From: Roseateles puraquae
GTDB taxonomy: Bacteria > Pseudomonadota > Gammaproteobacteria > Burkholderiales > Burkholderiaceae_C
Direction of reading: 5' to 3'
Length of the DNA stretch: 64,000 nt
NCBI RefSeq assembly: GCF_002205845.1
Contig: NZ_NISI01000005.1
Span: 434,001-498,000 of the forward strand
Shown in pieces: positions 42,276 to 50,864 of this stretch. Made by a program: the position numbers and the translations under genes. Each line of letters opens with the position of its first letter. Positions within the stretch are counted from its first letter, which is position 1. The notes under the pieces are model-generated. The model saw nothing but the letters and a program-made list of their open reading frames with translations. It was not told where the DNA came from and ran no database searches.

Positions 42276-43259
42276 ATGGCACCCGAACCCGCCCGCCGCA
42301 ACGCCCCGCTGCTCGTCGTCTTCAATCGCTCGTCGGGCCGAGGTGACCGCGACGCGGTGGGCCCTGCCGTCGAGGCGGCGTGCCGGGCGGTCGGCCGGGC
42401 GTGCGAGTTGTTCCCGGTGACGCAGGGCGGGCAGTTGCCTGAGGTGGCACGTCAGGCGGTTCAGCGGGCGGTCGACGTGGGTGGCGTTGTCGTCGCGGCG
42501 GGTGGCGACGGCACGATCAATGGCGTCGCCCAGGCGGTCCTGGGCAGTGGCTGCGCCTTCGGCGTGCTGCCGCGCGGCACCTTCAACTACTTTGCGCGCA
42601 CGCACGGCATCCCGACGGAACTGGACGACGCGCTGCAGGTGCTGCTGCATGAAGAGGCCGTGCCGGTGCAGGTGGGGCAGGTCAACGGCCGCGTCTTCCT
42701 GGTGAACGCCAGCGTGGGCCTGTACGCGCAGTCGCTGGAGGACCGGGAGGGCTGGAAGCAGCAGTTCGGCCGGAGTCGCCTGGTGGCCCTGGCCTCCGGG
42801 GTGCGGACCATCCTGCGCGGGCATCGCAGCCTGCGCCTGACGGCTGAGCTGCCCGATCGCAGCTGGATGGCGCGCACGCCGACGCTGTTCGTCGGCAACA
42901 ACGCGCTGCAGATGGAGCAGGTGGGCCTGCCCCAGGCCCAGGCCATCGACACCGGGCGCCTGGCCGGCGTGATGCTGAAGCCCGTGGGGCGGTGGTCGCT
43001 GCTGGCCTTGCTGGCACGCGGCGCCTTTGGTCAGCTGAGCGAGGCGGACGAGGTGGTGCACTTTGCCTTTCGCAGCTTGACGGTGAATGTGCGTGCCGGC
43101 GGCGCGCGCCGTATCAAGGTCGCCACCGATGGCGAGTTGACCGCCATGACCATGCCTTTGCGATTCGAGGTGGCCGCCAGCCCGCTGCGGCTCATCCGCC
43201 CGCCCGGGTTGGCGCCCGAACGGCGCGAGGCGCAGGCCGCCACGGAGGCCGGCGCATGA
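42276..43259 (+). CDS. Diacylglycerol/lipid kinase family protein
   Basis: A 327-residue DAGK-catalytic-domain protein (YegS/DgkB type). LLVVFNRSSGRG begins the fold, AAGGDGTINGVAQA is the nucleotide-binding GGDGT motif, and GVLPRGTFNYFART follows. The substrate could be diacylglycerol or another lipid. The ATG at 42276 is chosen; an in-frame ATG at 42210 would add an unlikely Arg-rich N-terminus. It overlaps the phosphoesterase gene by 4 bases (ATGA), so the two work from one transcript; the same kinase-phosphoesterase pair is frequent in proteobacteria. Confidence 0.87.
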   Translation: MAPEPARRNAPLLVVFNRSSGRGDRDAVGPAVEAACRAVGRACELFPVTQGGQLPEVARQAVQRAVDVGGVVVAAGGDGTINGVAQAVLGSGCAFGVLPRGTFNYFARTHGIPTELDDALQVLLHEEAVPVQVGQVNGRVFLVNASVGLYAQSLEDREGWKQQFGRSRLVALASGVRTILRGHRSLRLTAELPDRSWMARTPTLFVGNNALQMEQVGLPQAQAIDTGRLAGVMLKPVGRWSLLALLARGAFGQLSEADEVVHFAFRSLTVNVRAGGARRIKVATDGELTAMTMPLRFEVAASPLRLIRPPGLAPERREAQAATEAGA

Positions 43260-44050
43260 GCCTGGTGCTGCAGATCTCGGACACGCACTTCGGCACCGAG
43301 CGTCCGGTCGCCGTCGCGGCGTTGCAGGCCTTGTGCGAGGCGCAGCGGCCCCAGGTGCTGCTGGTCACGGGCGACATCACGCAGCGCGCCCGGCCCCGTG
43401 AGTTCGCCGCGGCCAGGGCCTGTTTCGACGCCTTGCCAGTGCCGACGCGCCTGGTGCTGCCGGGCAATCACGACATCCCCTTGTTCGACGTGTTCACGCG
43501 CGCCTTCGATCCGTACCGCCGCTATGCGCAGGCCTTCGGTCGCCCGCTGGAGGGGGAGGTCGAGCGTGACGACCTGCTGCTGCTCGCCGTGAACACCACG
43601 CGGCGCTGGCGGCATGTGCATGGTGAGGTGTCGCCGGAGCAGATCGAGCGCGTCGCGGCCCGCATGGCCCAGGGCAGGCCCGGTCAGCTGAAGCTGGTGG
43701 CGGTGCACCAGCCAGTGGCTGCGGTCACGCCGCAAGACCAGCGCAATCTGCTGCGCGGCTGCGAGCGCGCTGTGCAGGCCTGGGCGGCTGCGGGTGTGGA
43801 CGCCGTCGTGGGGGGGCACATCCACCTGCCCTACGTACTGCCGCTGCAGGCGCGGTGGCCGGCGTTGCTGCGCCCGATGTGGGCCGTGCAGGCCGGCACG
43901 GCGCTGAGCCGGCGTGTGCGGGACGGTATCGGCAACTCCGTGAACCTCATCCACACCGGCGCGCCCGCGCGGGTCGAGCGCTGGGATCTGGACGAAGCCG
44001 CGGGACGGTTCACACCGGTGGCGGTGACCCGCATCGGGGCAGGCGCCTGA
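43256..44050 (+). CDS. Metallophosphoesterase (calcineurin-like)
   Basis: A 264-residue phosphoesterase. The di-metal motifs are ISDTHFG, VTGDITQR, PGNHDIP, VHQPV and GGHIHLP, in order. The fold is like CpdA (cAMP phosphodiesterase) and related enzymes; the substrate is unknown. Translationally coupled to the lipid kinase gene upstream by ATGA overlap, which hints at a lipid-phosphate-related role. Confidence 0.88.
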   Translation: MSLVLQISDTHFGTERPVAVAALQALCEAQRPQVLLVTGDITQRARPREFAAARACFDALPVPTRLVLPGNHDIPLFDVFTRAFDPYRRYAQAFGRPLEGEVERDDLLLLAVNTTRRWRHVHGEVSPEQIERVAARMAQGRPGQLKLVAVHQPVAAVTPQDQRNLLRGCERAVQAWAAAGVDAVVGGHIHLPYVLPLQARWPALLRPMWAVQAGTALSRRVRDGIGNSVNLIHTGAPARVERWDLDEAAGRFTPVAVTRIGAGA

Positions 44051-44060
44051 GGGACGCCGC

Positions 44061-45398
44061 TCAGTGCGCTTTCGGCCACGACACCACCAGCCCGCAGCCG
44101 CGCCCGTCCAGGCCATCGGTGATGCGCACGCCACCGCCCAGCCGCAGGGCAGCACGCCGCACGATGGCCAGGCCCAGGCCGGTGCCGGCCACCTCGGCGC
44201 CGGTGGCACCCCGCCAGAAGCGCTCGAAGGCGGCTTCGCGGTCGGCTGGCGGAATACCCGGCCCATCGTCCTCCACGCGCAGGCAAAGCGTGTGCCTGCC
44301 CGCCTCCAGCGTGACGGCCACGCGTCCGCCGGCGGGTACGTAGCGCAGGGCGTTGTCCAATAGGTTGAGCAGCACGGTCTCGAACGCGGCGCGAGGCAGG
44401 CGAACGCGCAACGAGGGCGGCGCATCCAGCGAGAGATCGAGCCCGAGCGCCTGGGCCTGGGGGGCGAGTTGGGCCAGGGTCTGTTCGACGAGGTCGGTCA
44501 GGTCCACCTCGTCGGTACCGCCGCTGCGGGTCTCGTCCAGCGTGGCCAGGGTCAGCAGCTGGCGGCTCAGGTGCGCAGCGCGCTGCAGGGCGGCATTCAG
44601 CGCCGTTGCGGCGCGTTCGCGCTCCGGTGCGCTACCCGCGTGGGCGAGCAGGTGAGCCTGGGCGGCCACCACGGCCATCGGTGTGCGAAGCTCGTGGGCC
44701 GCGTCCTGCACGAAGGCGCGCTCGCGGTCGCGCTGCTGGCGCAGCCGGTCGAGCAGCGCGTCAAAGGCACTGGCCAGGGTGCGGAGTTCGTCATGGCGTG
44801 GTGTCAGCCCCAGGGGTGACAGGTCATGGGCTTCGCGCACGGACACCGTGTGGGTCAGTTGTTGCAAGGGCTGCAGGCCCCGCCGCACGGCGATCCACAG
44901 CGGCAGCAGCACCAGCGGAAACGCCAGCAGCAGGTAGCCGGCGAGCTCGCGGCCGAACCAGCCGAGCACCGTCGTGTCGCTGACGCGCGGCTCTGCGATG
45001 ACGAGCCGCCAGGGGCCTCGGCGGGCTTCGGCCGTCCAGTGCGTGCCCGGGCGGACGGTGGTGGCGCCGGGCGTGGCGAAGACGGTCTGGCCGTTCGCGT
45101 CCTGCAGCTGGAATTCGACCGTGCCGGGCAACTGTCCCGACTCGCGCCGCATGCGGTTGAGCATCTGTGCCGAGGCCTGCGTGACCAGTGCGGCGTCGCG
45201 CGGCTCGTCGGTATCGGCCAGGGTGGCGCCGAGATGGTCGGCCAGGGTCTGCACGCCGGGGTGGGTGGCCATGTCGTGCTTGAACTCGGCGTAGTCCAGC
45301 GCCAGCAGGGCGGCGGCCACGAGGCCGAAGGCCAGCACCAGCGCGCCGAACAGCCGGCGCGGCAGGGTGGGCCGCAGCAGGGCGCGCAGTCCTGGCAT
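44061..45398 (-). CDS. Sensor histidine kinase (QseC/TctE-like)
   Basis: A 445-residue membrane kinase: helix near residues 15-36, ~110-residue periplasmic region, second helix (about 160-180), HAMP-like segment, the phospho-acceptor His in DAAHELRTPMAVV, and the ATP-binding N, G1 and G2 boxes (NLLDNALRYVP, VEDDGPGIP, GTGLGLAIV). A GTG at 45401 overlapping the response-regulator stop is an alternative start. It forms a two-component operon with the regulator encoded just upstream; the signal is unknown. Confidence 0.93.
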   Translation of the reverse strand: MPGLRALLRPTLPRRLFGALVLAFGLVAAALLALDYAEFKHDMATHPGVQTLADHLGATLADTDEPRDAALVTQASAQMLNRMRRESGQLPGTVEFQLQDANGQTVFATPGATTVRPGTHWTAEARRGPWRLVIAEPRVSDTTVLGWFGRELAGYLLLAFPLVLLPLWIAVRRGLQPLQQLTHTVSVREAHDLSPLGLTPRHDELRTLASAFDALLDRLRQQRDRERAFVQDAAHELRTPMAVVAAQAHLLAHAGSAPERERAATALNAALQRAAHLSRQLLTLATLDETRSGGTDEVDLTDLVEQTLAQLAPQAQALGLDLSLDAPPSLRVRLPRAAFETVLLNLLDNALRYVPAGGRVAVTLEAGRHTLCLRVEDDGPGIPPADREAAFERFWRGATGAEVAGTGLGLAIVRRAALRLGGGVRITDGLDGRGCGLVVSWPKAH

Positions 45399-46054
45399 CA
45401 CGTCAGGAGCTGGTAGCCGATACCGCGCACGGTGCGGATGCGCTCCGCGCCGATCTTCTTGCGCAGGTTGCTGACATGCATCTCCAGCGTGGCGGCATCC
45501 ACGGGTTCGTCCAGCGGCGACAGGCGCTGCGCAATCCGGCTCTTGGCCACGACCGCACCCGGCTCGCGCGCGAGCTCGGTCAGCAGCTGGAACTCGCGGG
45601 CGGTCAGAGGCAGCGGTTGGCCGGCCAGGTGGGCGGTGCGGGCGCGCGGGGCGATCGTGAGGTCGCCGAACTGCCAGGTTTCATGGGACTGGCGTGCGCT
45701 GCGCCGCACCACGGCATGCAGGCGCGACACCAGCTCCGGGATGTCAAAGGGTTTGAGCACCACGTCGTCAGCGCCACCGTCCAGCCCCGCCAGGCGGTCT
45801 TCCAGCGCAGTGCGGGCAGTGATGATGATGACGGGCGTCGCCTGGTCTTCGCGCCGCCAGCGGGCCAGCAGCTCAAAGCCGGAACCGTCCGGGAGGCCGA
45901 GATCCAGCAGCACGCAGTCGACCGGTGTGCTGGCCAGCTGGCGGGGCGCGTCTTGCGCGCGGCGAAGCCATTCACAGCTGAAGCCCTGCTGGCGCAAAGC
46001 GGCCTGCAGGCTGCGGCCGAGGTCCAGGTCGTCTTCGATGAGCAGCAGATGCAT
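45398..46054 (-). CDS. OmpR-family response regulator (QseB/PmrA-like)
   Basis: A 218-residue regulator. The receiver domain has the acidic IEDD near the start, phospho-acceptor Asp51 in LLDLGLPDG, Thr in IIITART, and Lys in LKPFDIPELV. The C-terminal winged helix has LTAREFQLLTEL and ETLEMHVSNLRKKIG-like recognition-helix sequence. It is the first gene of the operon; the kinase gene follows with overlapping stop and start. QseB/TctD-type assignment is by overall form. Confidence 0.94.
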   Translation of the reverse strand: MHLLLIEDDLDLGRSLQAALRQQGFSCEWLRRAQDAPRQLASTPVDCVLLDLGLPDGSGFELLARWRREDQATPVIIITARTALEDRLAGLDGGADDVVLKPFDIPELVSRLHAVVRRSARQSHETWQFGDLTIAPRARTAHLAGQPLPLTAREFQLLTELAREPGAVVAKSRIAQRLSPLDEPVDAATLEMHVSNLRKKIGAERIRTVRGIGYQLLT

Positions 46055-46097
46055 GGCCGGTGATTGTCACCAGCCCTGCCTCAAGCGCTGCCAAAGA

Positions 46098-46532
46098 TCA
46101 CTTCACCACGAGCACCGGCAGTTCGGTGTGGGTCAGCACCTTCTGCGTTTCGCTGCCCAGCAACAGGGCGGCCACGCCGCGCCGGCCATGGGAGGCCATG
46201 ACGATCAGGTCGACGCCCTCGGACTTGGCGTGGTCGATGATGGCTTCCCAGGCATGCAAGGCCTCGATGGTGTGGCCCTTGCAGGCCATGCCTTGCGCAG
46301 CCGCGGCGGCGCAGACGGCCTCGACCCGCTGACTGGCCACGCGCTGCTGCGCGTCGATGAACTCCTGAGGCGGCACGGGCTGGATCTCCGACACCGCGCT
46401 GTACGGGAAGGGCTCCATCACGCTGAGCGTGAGCAGCTGGGCGCCGTGCACCTGGGCCAGCTGCACCGCGGTGGTCACCGCCTTGGCGGTGATGTCGGAG
46501 CCGTCGGTCGGGACGAGGATGCGCTTGAACAT
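46098..46532 (-). CDS. Universal stress protein (UspA family)
   Basis: A 144-residue single Usp domain. RILVPTDGSDITAKA opens the fold and the ATP-binding G-rich loop appears as MASHGRRGVAALLLGSETQKVL, so this is an ATP-binding type Usp. Such proteins aid stress survival by unclear means. It stands alone between the two-component system and the sulfurtransferase operon. Confidence 0.9.
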   Translation of the reverse strand: MFKRILVPTDGSDITAKAVTTAVQLAQVHGAQLLTLSVMEPFPYSAVSEIQPVPPQEFIDAQQRVASQRVEAVCAAAAAQGMACKGHTIEALHAWEAIIDHAKSEGVDLIVMASHGRRGVAALLLGSETQKVLTHTELPVLVVK

Positions 46533-46598
46533 TCGGTCCTCCAGTCGTTGGGGTGGACCACAGTGTGGACCATCACCGACCGTGGCGTTTGTCGGAGA

Positions 46599-47423
46599 TC
46601 AAGCCTTTGCAATGGGGCGCGCCGGTTCGGACGACCATTCGCTCCAGGAGCCGGGGTAGAGCACGCCGTCCCCGAGGCCGGCGTGGGTCATGGCGAGCAG
46701 GTTGTGGCAGGCCGTCACGCCCGACCCGCATTGGTGCACCACGTCAGCCGCGGCGTAGGGGGCGAGCAGGGCGGCGAACTCGGCCCGCAGTTGCTCGGCG
46801 GGCTTGAAGCGGCCGTCCGGGCCGAGGTTGTCCTTGAAGAAGCGGTTGCTGGCGCCAGGGATGTGACCGGCGGCCTTGTCCAGCGGCTCCACGTCGCCGC
46901 GAAAACGTTCGGCGGCGCGGGCGTCGATGAGGCGCACCCGGCCGAGGCGGGCCAGGAGAGTGGCGGCGTCAATCTGGCTGACCAGGGGCGCGCCCGGCTG
47001 CCAGTTGCTGGGCGCGGCGGTGGGCAGGGCGGGGGTGAGTTCACCGTCCCAGGCGCCGTCCAGCACGGCGACCTCGGCATGGCCCATCCAACGCAACATC
47101 CACCACAGGTGGGCGGCATAGGGGCCGCCTTGGCGGTCGTAGGCGACGACCTGGCGGCCGGCCGTCAGGCCCAGGCGGCGCAGCAGCGCGGCGAAGGTGT
47201 CGCGTGTGGGCAGGGGATGGCGGCCACGGAAGGCGCCGTCAGGGCCCGTCTTGTCGCCGCACAGGTCGCGGTCCAGGTGCAGGTAGAAGGCGCCCGGGAT
47301 GTGGCCGGCCCCGTAGGCACGCTCGCCCGCGTCGGTGTCGGCCAGGTCGAAGCTGACCTCGATGATCAGCGGGTCGTGCAGCGCGCGCAGCTCGGCGCAG
47401 GAGATCAGGGTGGTGTGCGTCAT
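46599..47423 (-). CDS. Thiosulfate/3-mercaptopyruvate sulfurtransferase
   Basis: A 274-residue protein of two rhodanese domains. The C-terminal active loop is CGSGVTACH, with Cys near residue 228, the motif of SseA/TST-type enzymes that move sulfur from 3-mercaptopyruvate or thiosulfate to thiols or cyanide. The N-terminal domain lacks the cysteine (VAYDRQGG), as usual. CGSGVTA favours mercaptopyruvate sulfurtransferase. The ATG overlaps the EamA stop by 4 bases; third gene of the operon starting at 49446. Confidence 0.9.
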   Translation of the reverse strand: MTHTTLISCAELRALHDPLIIEVSFDLADTDAGERAYGAGHIPGAFYLHLDRDLCGDKTGPDGAFRGRHPLPTRDTFAALLRRLGLTAGRQVVAYDRQGGPYAAHLWWMLRWMGHAEVAVLDGAWDGELTPALPTAAPSNWQPGAPLVSQIDAATLLARLGRVRLIDARAAERFRGDVEPLDKAAGHIPGASNRFFKDNLGPDGRFKPAEQLRAEFAALLAPYAAADVVHQCGSGVTACHNLLAMTHAGLGDGVLYPGSWSEWSSEPARPIAKA

Positions 47424-48322
47424 GACTCGGCGGGGTTGAATTGGCTGTCCTTCGGCGGCGGGGCGACCTTGCTGCGCAGCAGTGTGGCGCCGACGCCGGC
47501 CCCGATGATCAGCAGCATGCCCACGGTGGCCTGCCATGTCAGCGGGTCTTTGAAGAGCAGCATGCCGTAGCCGAACGAGAACACGATGCCGAGGTACTGC
47601 AGGCAGGCGTTTACCAGCGGCTTGCCGGTGCCGTAGGCGCGCGTCAGGCAGACCTGGGCCGTGGTGGCCAGGATGCCCACCGCCAGCAGGAGGCAAGCCC
47701 CCCAGAGCGTGTGGCCGTGCAGGCCGCCCTCGGTGATGCCGGTGATGACGGCGCCCGCCACGCAACCGCCGACCGAGAAATAGAAGACCACCCGCAGTTC
47801 GGGTTCGCCCACGCGGCCCAGCGCCGTCACCTGCAGGTAGGCCATCGCGGCGATCATGCCGGACAGCAGCCCGGCCAGGCCATGCCAGAGCTGCTGCTGG
47901 TCCAGCGTCGGCCGCAGGATGAGCGCCACGCCCACGAAGCCCAGCAGCACCGCCGCCATCAGCCGCCAGTCCAGCTTCTTGGCGCCCATCAGCACCGCGC
48001 CGCCGAGCAGGAAGAGGGCCATCCAGACGGAGGACATGTAGTTCAGCGTCATCGCCGTGGCCAGGGGCAGCTTGCCGATGGCATAGAACCACAGGCACAG
48101 CGAGGTGACGCCGGAGATGCTGCGCCACAGGTGCATGCCCGGCAGACGTGTCTTGAGGCTGATGCCGGCGCGATGCGAGAGCAGGGCCATCATGACCGAG
48201 CCCACCAGGCCCCGGTACATGACGATCTCGCTGGCCGCGTAGAACTCGCTGGCCAGCTTGACGCAGACGCCCATGGTGGCGAACAGGAAGGTCGCCAGGA
48301 TCATGAGCGCCGACGCGGGCAT
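47420..48322 (-). CDS. EamA/DMT-superfamily transporter
   Basis: A 300-residue membrane protein with ten helices in two EamA repeats (the first around residues 3-125, the second 145-285). ALFLLGGAVLMGAKKL and GMLLFKDPLTWQATVGMLLII are typical. Such exporters move metabolites, amino acids or drugs; the substrate is not deducible. The start overlaps the Rieske gene's stop by 1 base (TGATG) and its stop overlaps the sulfurtransferase start by 4, so all three are cotranslated. Confidence 0.88.
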   Translation of the reverse strand: MPASALMILATFLFATMGVCVKLASEFYAASEIVMYRGLVGSVMMALLSHRAGISLKTRLPGMHLWRSISGVTSLCLWFYAIGKLPLATAMTLNYMSSVWMALFLLGGAVLMGAKKLDWRLMAAVLLGFVGVALILRPTLDQQQLWHGLAGLLSGMIAAMAYLQVTALGRVGEPELRVVFYFSVGGCVAGAVITGITEGGLHGHTLWGACLLLAVGILATTAQVCLTRAYGTGKPLVNACLQYLGIVFSFGYGMLLFKDPLTWQATVGMLLIIGAGVGATLLRSKVAPPPKDSQFNPAES

Positions 48323-49446
48323 CAGGCGCCGTTGCCTTCGCGCATGCCCATTTCGTTGCGATACCACTCATGGAAGTGCTGCATGCCGTCTTCCATCGGG
48401 CTCTGGTAGGGGCCGACCTCGTTGTCGCCCCGGTCGAACAGCGCCTTGCGGCCGGCGTCCATGCGCTCGCCGATCTCGTCGTCCTCGACGCAGGTCTCCA
48501 TGTAGGCCGCCTGGTGCGCCTCGACGAACTCGCGCTCGAAGGCGGCGATCTCCTCGGGGTAGTAGAACTCGACGAGGTTGACCGTCTTGTGCGGGGACAC
48601 CGGGTGCAGGGTCGACACCACCAGCACGTGCGGGTACCACTCGACCATGATGTGCGGGTAGTAGGTCAGCCAGATGGCGCCGGCCTGCGGGGGGCGGCCC
48701 TCGCGGTACTTCATCAGCTGGTCGTGCCAGCGCTGGTAGACCGGGGTGCCCGGCCGTTCCAGGCCCTTGTGCACGCCCACCGTCTGCACGGAGTGGTGGC
48801 GGCCGAACTCCCAGGCGAGGTCGTCACAGGTGACGAAGCCGCTCAGGCCCGGGTGGAAGGGGCCGACGTGGTAGTCCTCGAGGTAGACCTCGATGAAGGT
48901 CTTCCAGTTGTAGTTGCACTCATGCACCTGGACCTTGTCCAGCACGAAGCCGGAGAAATCCAGCTGCGCGCGCGGGCCGAGGTGGGCGAGTTCAGCCGCC
49001 ACGTCGTGGCCGTTCTCCTCGAACAGCAGACCGTTCCATTCGCGCAGCGGGTAACGCTTCAGGTTGAGGCAGGGGTCCTGCGCAAAGTGCGGCGCCCCGA
49101 TGAGTTCACCCTGGTGGGAATACGTCCAGCGGTGCAGCGGGCAGACGATGTTGGCCTGGGTGTTGCCGCGCCCGCGCAGCATGATGGCCTGGCGATGCCT
49201 GCAGACATTGGAGATCAGCTCCACGCCCTGGCGCGAGCGCACCAGCGCGCGGCCTTCCCCCTCCTGGGGCAGGGCGTAGAAGTCGCCGATTTCCGGGACG
49301 GCCAGTGCATGGCCGACATAGCGGGGCCCTCGCTGAAAGATGCTCGCCTGTTCACGTTGGAACAGATCGGAATCGAAGTAGGCGCTCACCGGGAGCTGGG
49401 TCTGGCTGCGCTGCAGCGCCGAGACGGGAAGGCTCAGGTCGGACAT
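48322..49446 (-). CDS. Rieske non-heme iron oxygenase, alpha-subunit-like
   Basis: A 374-residue Rieske oxygenase. The [2Fe-2S] ligands are NVCRHRQ and VCPLHRW (residues ~85 and ~105), and the mononuclear iron facial triad region reads [15 protein letters not shown] with Glu, Asp and two His in the right spacing. No reductase, ferredoxin or beta subunit is near. This gene next to xseB-ispA-dxs, in divergent orientation, is a conserved arrangement in Burkholderiales; its substrate is unknown. Alternative longer frame to 49734 is Arg/Pro-rich and rejected. Confidence 0.88.
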   Translation of the reverse strand: MSDLSLPVSALQRSQTQLPVSAYFDSDLFQREQASIFQRGPRYVGHALAVPEIGDFYALPQEGEGRALVRSRQGVELISNVCRHRQAIMLRGRGNTQANIVCPLHRWTYSHQGELIGAPHFAQDPCLNLKRYPLREWNGLLFEENGHDVAAELAHLGPRAQLDFSGFVLDKVQVHECNYNWKTFIEVYLEDYHVGPFHPGLSGFVTCDDLAWEFGRHHSVQTVGVHKGLERPGTPVYQRWHDQLMKYREGRPPQAGAIWLTYYPHIMVEWYPHVLVVSTLHPVSPHKTVNLVEFYYPEEIAAFEREFVEAHQAAYMETCVEDDEIGERMDAGRKALFDRGDNEVGPYQSPMEDGMQHFHEWYRNEMGMREGNGA

Positions 49447-49652
49447 GATCCAGGCGGGTCTTTCAGGCGAAGTAGGGGTGCTGCGTCCCTCCGGCGCATC
49501 TCGGGGTTGCCGAGTCGGCCAGGTTGCTAGGTGTGGAAAGGGGAGTCCTGGCGCGCGGGCGCGCTCAGGCGAGAGGGTCGGGATTCTACGCATGCCTGTC
49601 TCCTGCTGCCGACGGTTACGTCTGTGCCCCTCAGACCGGGGAAACCCGCTGA

Positions 49653-49658
49653 CTACAA
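49653..49658 (+). promoter_or_regulatory. Candidate -10 element for xseB-ispA-dxs
   Basis: TACAAT, in a TGACTACAAT context at about 49649-49658, lies ~21 bases upstream of xseB in a 232-bp divergent gap otherwise free of features. No good -35 is seen, so it may be an extended -10-type promoter. Confidence 0.35.
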
Positions 49659-49678
49659 TTGCCGTTTCGCGTTTTGAA

Positions 49679-49936
49679 ATGACAAAGACCTCGTCACGCA
49701 CCAAAGTGGCCGCTGCCGACGGCTCAGACCTCACCTACGAGCAGGCGCTCGATGAGCTGGAGCGCCTGGTCGCGGCGATGGAAGGCCAGCAACTGCCGCT
49801 GGACAAGCTGCTGGAGAGCTACAAGCGCGGCGCCGAGCTGCTCGCGCTGTGCCGCGGGCGGCTGGAGGCGGTCGAGCAGCAGGTCAAGCTGCTGGATGGC
49901 GCCGAACTGAAGGCCTGGGAGGGCCCGGAATCTTGA
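49679..49936 (+). CDS. xseB: Exodeoxyribonuclease VII small subunit
   Basis: An 85-residue helical protein that assembles with XseA to degrade single-stranded [47 protein letters not shown] is the family pattern, with near-invariant ALxELExIVxxLE and YxxGxxLxxxC features. xseA is not in the window. The short ATG-initiated form is chosen over an in-frame upstream extension to 49445. It overlaps the TTG start of ispA. Confidence 0.94.
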   Translation: MTKTSSRTKVAAADGSDLTYEQALDELERLVAAMEGQQLPLDKLLESYKRGAELLALCRGRLEAVEQQVKLLDGAELKAWEGPES

Positions 49937-50820
49937 ATGCACATGACTTTGAGCGCTGGACGGCGGAGTCCCTGACGGCCGTCGAGGCCGCGCTGGACGA
50001 GCTGGTGCCAGCAAACGCGCCCGCCGGCCTGGGCGAAGCGATGCGCTATGCGGTGCTGGGCGGTGGCAAGCGGCTGCGCCCGTTGCTTGTGCTGGCCAGC
50101 TGCGCGGCGGTGGGCGGTGAGCGCTTCGCCGCCATCCGCGCGGCCTGCGCGGTGGAGTTGATCCATGCCTATTCACTGGTCCACGACGACATGCCCTGCA
50201 TGGACGATGACGTCATGCGCCGTGGCAAGCCCACCACCCATGTGGCCTTCGGCGAAGCGCAGGCCATGCTCGCAGGTGACGCGATGCAGGCCCTCGCCTT
50301 TGAGGTCCTGACGCCTGACACGGGCATTGCGCCGGCTCTGCAGGCGCGGCTGTGCTCTTTGCTGGCGCGCTCGGCGGGCCACGACGGCATGGCCGGCGGC
50401 CAGGCGATCGACCTGGCCAGCATCGGCAAGCAGCTTGACGAATGCACCCTGCGTGACATGCACCGCCGCAAGACCGGCGTGCTGCTGCAGGCCAGCGTGA
50501 TGATGGGCGCGGCCTGCGGACCGGCCTCGGCGCAGGCCACGAAGTCGTTGTCCGACTACGGCGCAGCGCTCGGCCTGGCCTTCCAGGTGGTCGATGACAT
50601 CCTGGATGTGACGCAGGCCTCCGAAGTGCTGGGCAAGACCGCCGGCAAGGACCAGGACGCCAACAAGCCCACCTACGTCAGCGTGCTGGGCCTGGGCGCC
50701 GCGCGGGCCCTCGCCCAGCAATTGCGTGCCGAGGCCAAGGCAGCGCTCGCGGCCACCGGGCTGGCCGATGTGAGCCACCTCAGCCTGCTGGCAGACTCCG
50801 TCGTCGAGCGGGACAACTGA
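49933..50820 (+). CDS. ispA: Farnesyl diphosphate synthase (polyprenyl synthetase)
   Basis: A 295-residue (2E,6E)-farnesyl diphosphate synthase that condenses two isopentenyl units onto dimethylallyl diphosphate. The first Asp-rich motif is [16 protein letters not shown] and the second is [17 protein letters not shown] and KTG (HRRKTGVLL) are also present. The start is TTG at 49933, overlapping the xseB TGA (TTGA); the usual family length supports it. Part of the isoprenoid operon with dxs 44 bases downstream. Confidence 0.95.
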   Translation: MNAHDFERWTAESLTAVEAALDELVPANAPAGLGEAMRYAVLGGGKRLRPLLVLASCAAVGGERFAAIRAACAVELIHAYSLVHDDMPCMDDDVMRRGKPTTHVAFGEAQAMLAGDAMQALAFEVLTPDTGIAPALQARLCSLLARSAGHDGMAGGQAIDLASIGKQLDECTLRDMHRRKTGVLLQASVMMGAACGPASAQATKSLSDYGAALGLAFQVVDDILDVTQASEVLGKTAGKDQDANKPTYVSVLGLGAARALAQQLRAEAKAALAATGLADVSHLSLLADSVVERDN

Positions 50821-50864
50821 GCCTGCCGCTCAGCGACCGAACAACCGAAGTACAAAGGGCCGCC

